NCBI GenBank assembly: GCA_963696025.1
Contig: CAVOII010000014.1
Coordinates: forward strand, 434,001-498,000
Direction: 5' to 3'
Length of the DNA stretch: 64,000 nt
Source of the DNA: JABCYV01 sp963696025
GTDB taxonomy: Bacteria; Acidobacteriota; Terriglobia; Terriglobales; Acidobacteriaceae
The notes beneath the pieces are model-generated. The model was given only the letters and a program-made list of their open reading frames with translations, was not told where the DNA came from and did not search any database. The position numbers and the translations under genes are program-made. Positions within the stretch are counted from its first letter, which is position 1, and every line of letters begins with the position of its first letter. Shown piece by piece: positions 1 to 8,949 of this stretch.

Positions 1-547
1 AGGCCCTCCCGGCGGGACTATATCGCCGTCCCAAGTCGGGGTAATACCGGATAAACAGAATAGACAAAGGCACAAGAACGAAGCCCAGCCAGGCGAGAAG
101 TCGTCTGAATGCAGCCAGCCAGTCCCGCTCGGAAAGCACGATCAGCACCATCACCACGTCACCGCAGGCTCTGAACCAGCGCTTGGACGCCACGTCAGGG
201 AAGTCAGACCAAAGGACGCTAATACCACAATAAAAGAAGAAAAGTAAGATCGGCGCATTTGACCGTAACAGGGGCCCCATTCGCCCTCGCCTGGCCAGTA
301 TCACGATTGCGCCGAGTATCAAAATCGCGGTTAGCACCGTCCGGTCCAAAGGGCTTCCCTCAGTGTAATCGGATGACCCGCCGCCTCCGATCTGCAGCCA
401 ATCGGAAACATTGCGGGACGCGGCGATAAACAACCACATCGCGGGAATCCAAAGTGCCTTCGAGGTTCGGATCTTGGGTTCCCGATTGAGCCGGAAAAGG
501 CCCGCGATCCCCAACGCGCAGACGATCGCAGCAATCAGGCGAGCCAT
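1..547 (-). CDS. O-antigen ligase/polymerase-like membrane protein (3' end outside window)
   Basis: An ATG at 547, preceded by AGGAG, opens a frame that runs without a stop to the window edge, giving about 182 N-terminal residues. The product is hydrophobic with several predicted membrane segments. It carries a WSDFPDVASKRWFRACGD stretch near residue 115-135, which resembles the early conserved part of Wzy/WaaL-type O-antigen ligases and ExoQ-like EPS polymerases. Those proteins join or polymerise polysaccharide repeat units on the periplasmic side of the inner membrane. It is the last visible gene of the EPS locus and lies 109 bases beyond the acyltransferase gene. The family call rests on topology and this one motif; the C-terminal Wzy_C part lies outside the window. 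Confidence 0.7.
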   Translation of the reverse strand, partial: MARLIAAIVCALGIAGLFRLNREPKIRTSKALWIPAMWLFIAASRNVSDWLQIGGGGSSDYTEGSPLDRTVLTAILILGAIVILARRGRMGPLLRSNAPILLFFFYCGISVLWSDFPDVASKRWFRACGDVVMVLIVLSERDWLAAFRRLLAWLGFVLVPLSILFIRYYPDLGRRYSPAGRA

Positions 548-656
548 TGCCACGCTCCTGAGGGCGTCAGTGATGCATGTTTATGATTCATTCTAGACCG
601 GGGAAAACAACGGCGGCGTCTGCTTTGTTCATTGCGCGTTGCGCAACTTCGGAAGA

Positions 657-1757
657 CTAAGCAAAAACAGCTTTGTATAGCCTATCGACCGCGGCGTTAC
701 GACGCCTGGCGCGATCCGTTGCCGCAACCACCAGAATAGTCAACATAATCGCAGCCAAAAACGACACGGTCAAGGCACTGCCGCCCCCGAGGTCGGTGCG
801 CCGCAATCCTTGATGCAACAGTTGCAGCGCCGCGATCTGCGCGACATATCCCAGGAGAGAGTACTGGCCCAGCAAAATAACAACGTTCCGCGCCCTACCC
901 TCCAGGGCAGTTGCATCGCCCAACAGATAAATGATCATGAGGCTAAGACACACCCCGACGATTTGCAAAGGGTAAACTACGTTCCAAACTGTTATCGCGC
1001 CCAAATAGGCCAGGTAAGCTAGGACCACCAGATAGGGATGTTTAACGAAGCGATTGATTTTGTCGATTCGGATATATCCCAGAATCACACCCAATAGTCC
1101 GATGGTAAGAAGCTGCAGGTTGGCGCTGGAGGTGCCATATAAATTCAGAACAAGGACCCCCACCAACGAGAATGCGAACCCGAGATGGCAGAAGTATCGA
1201 TAGTGCCTGGTCCCGATGAGAAGCAACGCTGACAGGATCAGCAAATAGCCGATGGGCACCAGAACATAAAAGGCAATCGCCTTCCCTTGTCCTCCGCCCA
1301 GATTCGTCCCGATGACATAAATATCTTCAAGACTCCTGATGGATGAGTGCTCTGTAAGCAACTGATCCTGCGATACCGGCGGAAGTAGGAGAAATCGAAC
1401 CACATTCAGTCCAATGAACACTCCCAGGATTTTGAGACCTCTCTCAATTAACCTCCGCGGAAGTCGCGGATCAGCGACCGAATACTTAGACAAGTACACG
1501 CCGGATACCAAAAATCCAGTGATGAAGATGAAGGAAGGAGTTAGGAACCTCAGATATCTATAAATGTCCGCCTGGGGGCCGACGAAGTAGTTAAGCCAGT
1601 GGTAAAGAACCATGATCAAGACAAGCGCCCCCTTGGTAAAGTCGAGCGCGGGTATCCGCTGAGCCTTGCGGGAGCCTGGCTTTTCCGATGCAACTGGTAT
1701 CTGAACATCATGGTCAAGAATCGTTACCACTTTATGAACCTCACCCAGAGCGGTCAT
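657..1757 (-). CDS. Polytopic membrane acyltransferase-like protein
   Basis: This 366-residue protein has about ten hydrophobic segments. An RIPALDFTKG motif just before the first of them resembles the entry of acyltransferase-3, OpgC and HGSNAT/DUF1624 proteins, which move acyl groups from a cytoplasmic donor to sugars across the membrane. The ATG overlaps the stop of the upstream asparagine-synthase-like gene by four bases (ATGA), so the two are probably translationally coupled. In an EPS locus the likely job is O-acetylation or succinylation of the polymer. The exact subfamily cannot be fixed from the sequence alone. Confidence 0.6.
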   Translation of the reverse strand: MTALGEVHKVVTILDHDVQIPVASEKPGSRKAQRIPALDFTKGALVLIMVLYHWLNYFVGPQADIYRYLRFLTPSFIFITGFLVSGVYLSKYSVADPRLPRRLIERGLKILGVFIGLNVVRFLLLPPVSQDQLLTEHSSIRSLEDIYVIGTNLGGGQGKAIAFYVLVPIGYLLILSALLLIGTRHYRYFCHLGFAFSLVGVLVLNLYGTSSANLQLLTIGLLGVILGYIRIDKINRFVKHPYLVVLAYLAYLGAITVWNVVYPLQIVGVCLSLMIIYLLGDATALEGRARNVVILLGQYSLLGYVAQIAALQLLHQGLRRTDLGGGSALTVSFLAAIMLTILVVAATDRARRRNAAVDRLYKAVFA

Positions 1758-3595
1758 TTGGGATCAAGCAAGAGCCTATGCAGGAGTTCCAGTGTCAGCA
1801 ACTTGTGGATCTCAGTGGTGTAGTTGTGGTCCCCCTTGAGATGGCCTACGACAACCTTTTCGACGCTATTCTTGGTTAGGTAAGGCCGGGATAGAGTTCT
1901 CTGGTCCAACAATATTTCCCGAACGTAGCTGGACAGATCGTCCCGATACCACACTCGGTAATGAGCAAATTTATGCCTTCCGAGAAAGAGGCGCTCGGGC
2001 CGGAACGGTGCAAGGAGATGATCGATTCGCGCCAGCCACTGGGGCATGCCATAGTCGTAGGCGTATTCCGCTTTGAAGGTCAGTTCGAGAAGGTTTCGGG
2101 TGACCGGAGCACGCGGGTCTCGCTCATCTCCTGCCAACCCCCGATCGGTCCGAATGTGGCGAAGGCTCGCGTTCCCGTCCGCGATCAAGCGCAGGCAAAC
2201 CTCGTTGTCGACGGAGCCATGGTTCTTCGGGAAGGCGGTCTGCGGTGAACGGAAGACGGTTCGGACGAGGTCGTTGTCGAGGTAAGGCGACCGAACCGAG
2301 ACCTGTGTCTGCTCCAATCCGAGCAGGCCGTAGTGGTACCAGGGTGCCTGGCGAAAAACCGCGAACGATGCTGGCCGCGTTTGAAATACGCTTGCGAAGG
2401 TGTCTCTTGCGGCGTGGATGTGGGAGAGAAAATCACTGTGAAACAGGTCTGCTGCCGGGTCCACCGGCTTCATGGCGGGCAGCCACCGCAGAACTTCCGT
2501 GCCGTAGTTTCCGGTCATTCTTACGGGAGCAATCTCGCGCGCCTGCACGTTGGCGTAAAGGTCCGAGGAACGAGTAACGTCGACACATCCGTCGCTGAGA
2601 TAGATCGCCCGCTCCGCATACCTTGAAAACTGAGCCAGGAAATCCTGGCCTATCGGAATGACCTGGTGCGATTGGCCACACGCACTTGCCACTTGGCGGG
2701 CAACCTGAACATCTTCACAGTCCCGGAATGTGCCTCCAAAGGTGTAACACGGAAGTGAATCCGCGGATCCCTTGTGCCAGGCCATGATCATCCGGGTGTC
2801 CAGCCCTCCGGTGAGCGACATCGCAACCCGTTCCTGGCCGTTGAAGTAGCGAGGAAGATTTCGCGAAAACACATTCCGGAGTTCTTGATAGTAGGACTCC
2901 CGTTCCATCGGCGCTTGGTCTTCCCATTCTCGCGGGTGAAAATAGCTGGCTTTCCGCTCGAGGGAGTCGCCGCGAAAAACCCAAGCGGATGCGGGAGGCA
3001 AGACGTGTATGCCTTGGAACAATGTCCGGTTCTCCAACACGCAGCCGCAAGTTACGAACTCGCCTAAACCCTGGGGATCGACTGTTCGCAACTCTGGGCG
3101 AACGGCGAGGATCGCTTTGGCTTCTACGGCGAAATAGAAGGCCTCCTTCGACTGGTGATAGTAAATCCGGTGCATCCCGTATCGATCGTTGAACAGCGTC
3201 GAGACTCCTCGCGACTGGTCGGCCAACAGACCGTGGAATCTTCCGTTGAGACATGCCGGAAAGGTGGGTTCTTCTTCGTAAAGGTGGACAAGATACGACG
3301 GTCCCTTTGGATCGAACGTATGACCACGCTCTCTCAAGCGGCGAGCAGTCCCGGGCTCGGGATACTCTTCCCCCGAAAAGGTGAGTACCGCGTTACCTGA
3401 TTCGTTGCAAAGCGGCATTCGGTCGGAAAAGGAATTCGTCCGCGCGGCCCATCCTATATACACTCCTTGCGACTGGTCATGCCAGGTGCCGGTTTGGTAG
3501 AAGGACTCATGCCGGATCGTCTCCACCATCCGGGCCAGCTCCTGCTGGGCCCGTTCACCCGGCATTTTTGTAATGAGACCTACGATTCCTGGCAT
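1754..3595 (-). CDS. Asparagine-synthase-like amidotransferase lacking the glutaminase cysteine
   Basis: This 613-residue protein has the class II amidotransferase/asparagine synthetase layout: an N-terminal Ntn-like domain (about 1-210) and an ATP-pyrophosphatase synthetase domain (about 230-600). The PP-loop is present as SLTGGLDTR near residue 260. The expected start MCGI is replaced by MPGIVG, so residue 2, the glutamine-hydrolysing cysteine nucleophile, is a proline (codon CCA). Family knowledge then predicts use of free ammonia or another amine, or an adenylation-type ligation as in asparagine-synthetase-like cyclases. It lies 7 bases downstream of the GNAT-like gene and overlaps the acyltransferase gene, so it most likely modifies an EPS sugar or uronic acid. 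The substrate is unknown. Confidence 0.75.
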   Translation of the reverse strand: MPGIVGLITKMPGERAQQELARMVETIRHESFYQTGTWHDQSQGVYIGWAARTNSFSDRMPLCNESGNAVLTFSGEEYPEPGTARRLRERGHTFDPKGPSYLVHLYEEEPTFPACLNGRFHGLLADQSRGVSTLFNDRYGMHRIYYHQSKEAFYFAVEAKAILAVRPELRTVDPQGLGEFVTCGCVLENRTLFQGIHVLPPASAWVFRGDSLERKASYFHPREWEDQAPMERESYYQELRNVFSRNLPRYFNGQERVAMSLTGGLDTRMIMAWHKGSADSLPCYTFGGTFRDCEDVQVARQVASACGQSHQVIPIGQDFLAQFSRYAERAIYLSDGCVDVTRSSDLYANVQAREIAPVRMTGNYGTEVLRWLPAMKPVDPAADLFHSDFLSHIHAARDTFASVFQTRPASFAVFRQAPWYHYGLLGLEQTQVSVRSPYLDNDLVRTVFRSPQTAFPKNHGSVDNEVCLRLIADGNASLRHIRTDRGLAGDERDPRAPVTRNLLELTFKAEYAYDYGMPQWLARIDHLLAPFRPERLFLGRHKFAHYRVWYRDDLSSYVREILLDQRTLSRPYLTKNSVEKVVVGHLKGDHNYTTEIHKLLTLELLHRLLLDPK

Positions 3596-3602
3596 GGCAT
3601 TC

Positions 3603-4511
3603 CTAAAAAGCTTCGGTCGCGGACTGGAACTTGCGGTTGTACCATGCGGAACGGAGTTCGCGGAGCTTCGTGCCCACGGACTCGGGAAGATGGTCCACTA
3701 ACCTGTGGTGAAGGCCGAGCCGCAGGGCGATCGAACCGGTGGTGGTCAGGGGAACATAGTAGCGAGGCAAATCGATCTGTTGGAACCCATTGCGTTCCTT
3801 GAAGTCGGTTAGACTGCTCGTCCGTTTTTTCCCGTAGGCGAAGCGCGAGTACACGAGATAGGATATGCGCCGGTCCGCACAGGATCGGACGGCTTGTGCA
3901 ATCAGCGCATTGGCAGGCGCCTTGTCCCGATGCCGAATCATCGAGACCACGTTCATCATGCCCGCCTGGGTCCGGGTTTCGTCGTGAACTAGCTTGATAA
4001 AACCCACCAGATTTTCTTCGAGAAAGGCTCCGATAAAGATGCTGCTTTCGAGGAACGTGGCCTCCTCCCGGTACACGGTTTCGAGGGACTTACCGTAATG
4101 GCTGTTGGGCGCGCCTTGGCGCATTGGAGATTCGTTGTAAACCTCCCAGATGCCTTTCACTAAAGCGTCCCCAAAAGGCACTTCCCGAACAACGATTCCC
4201 TTCTTTTCAGCTTGCTTGGCTTTGTTTCGCGCCTTGAACCCGAGCTGCTTCGTCCACCAGTCGCCGAAGGTGGTCACCCGCAAAGCAGCAAAGTTATCCC
4301 ACTCCATGGGATAAGAATATTTCTTCACGGTGTCGGGCAGCCTCTGCATAAAGGTAAACAGGTCAACCCGCGTTTCTTGGTTCCGCAGGCGATCGATCAC
4401 GGGTTCGGGATCTTCCAGAAACTGGTAACCGTCCGCCTCTAGTTTTCCGGTTCGCAGCAGACGTCCCTCGACCCTGATCTCTTTCTCGCAAATATTAATC
4501 AATCTACGCAT
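3603..4511 (-). CDS. GNAT/FemAB-like acyltransferase
   Basis: The product is 302 residues, soluble, without a signal peptide. The middle (about 110-230) has the spacing of a GNAT or FemAB-type fold: a GFKARNKAKQAEKKG basic stretch, then SIFIGAFLEENLVGFIKLV resembling the central strand pair of acyl-CoA or aminoacyl-tRNA dependent transferases. Proteins like this are frequent in EPS loci of the exosortase type and probably acylate an amino sugar. It starts just after the tRNA-like sequence and is followed after 7 bases by the AsnB-like gene. No catalytic residue can be named, so the family call is moderate and the substrate is unknown. Confidence 0.5.
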   Translation of the reverse strand: MRRLINICEKEIRVEGRLLRTGKLEADGYQFLEDPEPVIDRLRNQETRVDLFTFMQRLPDTVKKYSYPMEWDNFAALRVTTFGDWWTKQLGFKARNKAKQAEKKGIVVREVPFGDALVKGIWEVYNESPMRQGAPNSHYGKSLETVYREEATFLESSIFIGAFLEENLVGFIKLVHDETRTQAGMMNVVSMIRHRDKAPANALIAQAVRSCADRRISYLVYSRFAYGKKRTSSLTDFKERNGFQQIDLPRYYVPLTTTGSIALRLGLHHRLVDHLPESVGTKLRELRSAWYNRKFQSATEAF

Positions 4512-4600
4512 GCACTATGAAACCTGGCCTTCGTTGGGATTAGAGGCGTGAACCGAACTTAAAGAACTTCACCGCTTGTCAGAACTGCACAATAGAAGAG

Positions 4601-4691
4601 TGGCGGAGAGGGAAGGGATTTGAACCCCCGAGTGGGATGAACCACTGCAGCCAATAAGCCGGCCGCTGCCTTAGCCAACGGCGACCTCTCC
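4601..4691 (-). tRNA. tRNA-Ser-like sequence, probably degenerate
   Basis: The minus strand folds as a class II tRNA. The acceptor GGAGAGG pairs with CCTCTCC. A GCC/GGC D-stem, a long variable arm AGTGG/CCACT, a TTCAAAT T-loop, a G discriminator and an encoded CCA follow. The long variable arm and G73 point to serine. Two parts are abnormal: the anticodon arm (GCGGCC...GGCTGC) closes an 8-base loop GGCTTATT with no clear T33-anticodon-A37 frame, and the T-arm has one extra base before the acceptor strand. It may therefore be a decayed or unusual tRNA; the anticodon cannot be assigned. It is embedded in the EPS gene run between a glycosyltransferase and the GNAT-like gene. Confidence 0.6.
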
Positions 4692-4804
4692 GTATTCTGA
4701 AGCCTGCAACCCCGAGATCCGCTGGCAACCAAGAAATATTCTCCCACGAGTTTTAGATGTCTTGGGTAAAACTTTTGAACAGAGTAAGCTCGGCCAGGAT
4801 TGGC

Positions 4805-5764
4805 TTACGTTTGTCGCTGGTTCGCAAGACTCAATCCGAGAAAGGCAAAGAGCCGACTGACATGATCGAGAATCTTGATCAGGTATTTAATGAAGACGTG
4901 CTGCCCGAAGAGCCACAGAGCGGGCAGAATGAGCGCATAGCATGGGACAGCAATCAAAGACTTCGCGACGTTAAGCACCCGGTGCTCTGGATGCTTAGGA
5001 AAGTTGCTTCCCCGGAGCAAAGCCCGTTTCAGCAGGTAGGTGCGTGTGCAGCGCGAGGATGGCACCGTCTCGTAAGCTATCGCTTCGTTGCACCAAACGA
5101 AAGAAAAACCCCTGTTTATGGCGCGCCGAAAAAAATCCATGTCTTCCCCCGCGGTGCCAAACATCGACCGGAACGGGGTTTCGAGGCCATTCAAGATATC
5201 TTTTCTAAAGAGCACGTTGCCGGTGCGGGATTGTTCCCAGCCCAGCTTATAACCGGTCGGGTACGTCGGACGCTCGAAGAATCTGCCTTTTGTTACCCAA
5301 CGCGGCGGCTCCGTTTCGAAATATGGTTTTACTGGTCCAAGTACACCATCCGCTCCGGACGCCTTGTACATTTTGAAAAGATTAAATAGCCAATCGCCGG
5401 CCGGAAACTCGTCGTCGTCGATGAATGCAATCAAGTCGCCCAGGGCATGTTGCAACGCTTTGTTCCGTGCCAGCGCGATGTTCTGCTCCGGCTCAACGCA
5501 GTATGTCACCGGCAGACCAGTAACGGAGGAAAAGGCAGCCACGACCGGCTGCGCAGATTTCGTACTGTCGTTGTCGGCCACGACGACAGAATAGGTGAAT
5601 AGCCCCTCGGTCCTCTGACCTTCTAGTTTGGCCAAAGTTTGACTAAGGAGTTGGGGACGATTCAGGGTGCAGACGCAAACCGTGATCTGATCGGTGGGTT
5701 TGGCCGTAACAGTATTGGTCGGAGACGTTCCAACCGTGGCCGTTCCCTCGCTGGCACTCGTCAT
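4805..5764 (-). CDS. Family 2 glycosyltransferase
   Basis: The chosen start gives 319 residues. A longer frame reaches 5896, but its extra N-terminus reads through the upstream gene, and the ATG at 5764 overlaps the upstream stop as ATGA. The GT-A domain begins at ITVCVCTLNRP, with VVADNDS as the nucleotide-binding strand and FIDDDEFP as the DXD-type metal/nucleotide-sugar motif. The C-terminal part has hydrophobic stretches that may bind the membrane. It should add one sugar to the lipid-linked EPS repeat on the cytoplasmic face. Donor and acceptor cannot be inferred. Confidence 0.85.
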   Translation of the reverse strand: MTSASEGTATVGTSPTNTVTAKPTDQITVCVCTLNRPQLLSQTLAKLEGQRTEGLFTYSVVVADNDSTKSAQPVVAAFSSVTGLPVTYCVEPEQNIALARNKALQHALGDLIAFIDDDEFPAGDWLFNLFKMYKASGADGVLGPVKPYFETEPPRWVTKGRFFERPTYPTGYKLGWEQSRTGNVLFRKDILNGLETPFRSMFGTAGEDMDFFRRAINRGFSFVWCNEAIAYETVPSSRCTRTYLLKRALLRGSNFPKHPEHRVLNVAKSLIAVPCYALILPALWLFGQHVFIKYLIKILDHVSRLFAFLGLSLANQRQT

Positions 5765-6498
5765 CGCGAGACGACTCCAGCTTGTCCGGCGATCTTGGCT
5801 GCAGCCCTGCGGCTGCGCTCGGCCAGCCTCAGAGCAGGCAACGCATTGCGGAACAGTTTCTGGGCAAGGGGCGCACCCAAGACACGCGGGTAGCAACGAC
5901 GCGCTCGCAAGCAGTCCAGCACTGCGGCTTCGCTTAATTCAGTGTGCATATCCAACGCCATGAACAATGGAAATGACTGACGTTGAGTGTGAAAATCCAA
6001 TCCTACAAACGGGATCGCATCTGCGGACTGTACTAGGCCAGGGGAGGTTTCACTTGGCGCCCAACCATCATACTTTCGATTCCACGCTTCGATTCCTAAG
6101 AGCTGGTCGGCCCACTCCGGTTTAAAACATTTCCAAGCACTTTTTCTGGAGGGATGCGCGAGTACAGCGATCCCGTCGACAGACTTCACAGCCGCCAACA
6201 TGTCTCCCGTTGGCAGGGCTTCTCCCAGGAACGGTACATTTCCCCACACCAGAACATGTACACGGTTGGCGGCATCGCTATATTCGATGCCCGGCACAAC
6301 CAGGATCTGGGCTGAACTGGCTTTGGCACACGCTTCCCGGTACTCAGCAAAACGCGAAACTGTGAAGCCGCGGTCGTGTTCTGTCATCATCAAGATACGA
6401 ACTCCGCGACGACTGAACTTCGCGCCCAGCTCTTCGAGCGACCAGCTTCCGTCGTAAGACCACACGGAATGCACATGACAAGCGGCAAGAACTTCCAT
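5761..6498 (-). CDS. PHP-domain metal-dependent phosphoesterase
   Basis: This 245-residue protein has the ordered metal ligands of the PHP superfamily: HVH at residues 8-10, MTEHD near 38, VPGIEYS near 70, HVLVWG near 80, VLAHPSRK near 115 and DFHTQ near 165. PHP enzymes hydrolyse phosphate esters with two or three metal ions. In capsule loci some act as protein-tyrosine phosphatases (CpsB/YwqE) opposing a BY-kinase. A BY-kinase is encoded at 21334-22218, so such a pairing is possible but unproven; removal of phosphate from a sugar intermediate is the alternative. It lies 6 bases after the ATP-grasp gene and overlaps the next glycosyltransferase start by 4 bases. Confidence 0.75.
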   Translation of the reverse strand: MEVLAACHVHSVWSYDGSWSLEELGAKFSRRGVRILMMTEHDRGFTVSRFAEYREACAKASSAQILVVPGIEYSDAANRVHVLVWGNVPFLGEALPTGDMLAAVKSVDGIAVLAHPSRKSAWKCFKPEWADQLLGIEAWNRKYDGWAPSETSPGLVQSADAIPFVGLDFHTQRQSFPLFMALDMHTELSEAAVLDCLRARRCYPRVLGAPLAQKLFRNALPALRLAERSRRAAAKIAGQAGVVSR

Positions 6499-6504
6499 AG
6501 GGTT

Positions 6505-7713
6505 TCAGTTTCTGGGCTTGAACACGTTGTCTTTCACGGTGTAGCAACAATCGGCAAAGAACACTTTTGAGTCCTCGCGTCGCCAGTTGTAAAAAGTGTC
6601 TCCTCGGCGAACCCTGGCAACTTCCGCCAGAGTCTGCAAGAACGGCGGCCAACCGTTCAGCGCTTTTGACTTCGGTCCTTTCAGCACGAACAGGAGGTGC
6701 ATGAACTCGCGACCTACGTTCCTGCAAACCACATCGGTCTCGGCAAATGAACTCCTACCCGCTGTCGACTGCGGATCGAGAGCAAGCTGCACGTGCCATG
6801 CCGGGTATTCGAGGCCTTGGCGGCGGGAAAGCGATATGCTTCCCCAGGGCCTTCCGTTAAGCTCGACGAACCAGAGTTTTCCGGACTGGTCGCGCAAAAG
6901 CTCGATCATGAATAATCCGCGCCAATCAGCTCCTTTGATTAACTCTTCAGTCTTGAACTTTATGTCCTCAGAGACGGGTTGCGAGACGCACGCGCTCGAG
7001 CCCGATCCCTGAGGATTCATCATTCTCAACCTGCGATGAGCACTCCATGCCCTGACGCGGCCGGAAGCTGCCAGTCCGAAGACGCCTTCTCCAGTGCCCA
7101 CAATGAACGGCTGAACTAAGAGTGGCACGCGCTCTCCCCATTCGGTGACTGCGCGTTCTAACTCGACGCGGTTGGCGCAGATCCATTTTCGGCAGCTGTA
7201 CAGTTGGCCCTGCCATCTTGGAACGCACTCGACAGCCTTCAGAATGATCGGAAATGATTCGTTGGAAGCAAATATTTCGTTAGCCGTTCGAGCCAGTACG
7301 GTGGTTGGTACGTTAAACCCAGCTTGGCGTGCCATCTGGATTTGGACGCACTTATTTAATGCCAGCTCAGCGTTCGCGCCCCGCGGTCCGGCCAAAAGCC
7401 AGCCACTCTTTAGCTGGACTTGCCTGCACAGCCAGACCGCCTTATCATCTAATGGAAAAAGTATCTGCGGGCCGCCGTCCGCCGCAGTGCCTAGGGAATC
7501 CAGCAGCGAAATCAAATCAGACTGGGACTTCTGCAGATCAGATTCGGGCGGACAAATCTCATGGCACACCACGTGGCGACTATGACGCAAGGCGGACGGC
7601 CGCCCCTTGCGGGCGAAGGCTATCACGTGGAAACCCGCATCCACCAGGCTCCACACCACCTCCGGCGCTGCCATGGCTTCTGCAAAACCTACGATGACGG
7701 TGTTTTGTGACAT
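6505..7713 (-). CDS. ATP-grasp carboxylate-amine ligase-like protein
   Basis: The 402-residue product opens with a Rossmann-like strand (TVIVGFAEAMAAPEVV). An ATP-grasp fold follows: the lysine in FPIILKAVE near residue 155, the LLVQPFIVGTGEGVFG strand near 200, and the metal-binding WFVELNGRPWGS near residue 290, where E and N should bind Mg-ATP. ATP-grasp enzymes form amide bonds through an acyl-phosphate. In this context the enzyme may attach an amino acid or amine to a uronic acid or other carboxyl group of the EPS. It precedes the PHP gene by 6 bases. The reaction class is well supported; the substrate is inferred. Confidence 0.75.
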   Translation of the reverse strand: MSQNTVIVGFAEAMAAPEVVWSLVDAGFHVIAFARKGRPSALRHSRHVVCHEICPPESDLQKSQSDLISLLDSLGTAADGGPQILFPLDDKAVWLCRQVQLKSGWLLAGPRGANAELALNKCVQIQMARQAGFNVPTTVLARTANEIFASNESFPIILKAVECVPRWQGQLYSCRKWICANRVELERAVTEWGERVPLLVQPFIVGTGEGVFGLAASGRVRAWSAHRRLRMMNPQGSGSSACVSQPVSEDIKFKTEELIKGADWRGLFMIELLRDQSGKLWFVELNGRPWGSISLSRRQGLEYPAWHVQLALDPQSTAGRSSFAETDVVCRNVGREFMHLLFVLKGPKSKALNGWPPFLQTLAEVARVRRGDTFYNWRREDSKVFFADCCYTVKDNVFKPRN

Positions 7714-7771
7714 GGAGTATCGCGAAATGACAGCGACTTACGCTGGGAAAACTAACTCTCCACTGCTGTAA

Positions 7772-8944
7772 TCAGTTGGTGGGCGCAGCAGCCTGGTTTT
7801 CACCTGCCTTCAAAGCCTCGGAAACCGCCTCCGCGATGACCCGATATCCATTCTTGTTGGGATGCATGTCGCCGGCGCTACTGGCGTAGAGGCCCTGGCT
7901 GACGGATCTCTTCAAGGCCGGTAGCGGGTCAACATAAGCGATATTGGAATCAGCCAGAAAGGCGAACGTCTGCTGCAGTGCTGAGCGCTCATTGACCAAG
8001 AGCTTATCAGTTACGTCATCAAGAGGAATCCTGGAATTGTGCTCGAGGTACTCGGAAAACACCATCTCTTTGGTGGGTATAACGACCACGACGAACTGGA
8101 CATGGTTCTCGGCGCAGATGTCATTCATCTGCTTCATCAACTCGAAAGTGATGCGCATGCCCTCGCGCACGCTTGGGTTTTCCAGGTCGAGCCCTTTCAG
8201 TACACCGATTGGGCGGAAGGCTTCAAAGATGTTTTTTTCAGGGATAATCAGAGAGGTAGCCAAGCCGGGATAGAGCTGAGCTGCATTTCTGATTTGGACA
8301 TCACCCTTAATGCGTCCGCCGAGCGAAGTGTGAAAAACCAATTGGTAAAGAACGCTGTGACGGGATAGCCAAAGTCTGATCTCCTTATGCCAGGTTGGAG
8401 GACTGTGCGGCATTTCTTCCCAGACGTCAGGATCAACTTTCTGGTCCGGAATTATCCTCAAGTACGCCCAATGATCGAGGCCATATGTCATCGAATACGC
8501 GCCCTCGAAGTCATCCCCAATGTACAAGCCCCAGATAATCATCCGAGGTTTTAGGGTTAGCGCCTTGGTATTCGAAAGATAGAAGTACTGGTTCGGTCCG
8601 TATCCTCCCAGAGCCATATCGTACACGGATCGACCGGTCAGTTGTCCCAACACATACGGCCATGACTCGACCATTTTGGCAGTGTTGCCGTAGGTGTGGG
8701 AGTCGCCCACGGCAACGATATCGACAGTTTTCGGGACGCTGCGATTTCGGAAACCCCACTGGTCAAACCCGGCCATCGCACTCGGCGATGGAACCATACC
8801 TAACACGTCATCTTGAACCACGTCCAGATGAAGAAAATCAGAGGGATTCAGAACCAGCCGCGCACCAAATTCGCATAGCAGCAGGCCAATCCCAGTCGAC
8901 AGCACTAGGACGCTAAAGTTTATGAATACCTTTTTTATTTTCAT
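7772..8944 (-). CDS. SGNH-fold esterase/acetyltransferase (AlgX/AlgJ-like), membrane anchored
   Basis: The protein has 390 residues with an N-terminal membrane anchor (about 8-28), so the catalytic part should face the periplasm. The SGNH nucleophile block is VAVGDSHTYG, with Ser82. The Asp/His dyad is in GDMHPNKNGY, near D359 and H361. This layout matches SGNH hydrolases and the AlgX/AlgJ family that add or remove acetyl groups on exopolysaccharides. It starts 5 bases after the carbamoyltransferase stop, so the two are probably co-translated decorators of the same polymer. Acetyl transfer versus ester hydrolysis cannot be decided here. Confidence 0.75.
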   Translation of the reverse strand: MKIKKVFINFSVLVLSTGIGLLLCEFGARLVLNPSDFLHLDVVQDDVLGMVPSPSAMAGFDQWGFRNRSVPKTVDIVAVGDSHTYGNTAKMVESWPYVLGQLTGRSVYDMALGGYGPNQYFYLSNTKALTLKPRMIIWGLYIGDDFEGAYSMTYGLDHWAYLRIIPDQKVDPDVWEEMPHSPPTWHKEIRLWLSRHSVLYQLVFHTSLGGRIKGDVQIRNAAQLYPGLATSLIIPEKNIFEAFRPIGVLKGLDLENPSVREGMRITFELMKQMNDICAENHVQFVVVVIPTKEMVFSEYLEHNSRIPLDDVTDKLLVNERSALQQTFAFLADSNIAYVDPLPALKRSVSQGLYASSAGDMHPNKNGYRVIAEAVSEALKAGENQAAAPTN

Positions 8945-8949
8945 GCTTG

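Noticed and set aside
2715..3254. A 179-codon minus-strand frame inside the AsnB-like gene
   Set aside because: It lies in another frame of a protein with clear PP-loop and amidotransferase structure, and is Arg/Ser-rich as expected of shadow frames.
4559..4747. A 62-codon minus-strand frame over the tRNA-like sequence
   Set aside because: It reads through the tRNA-like structure and has no coding features.
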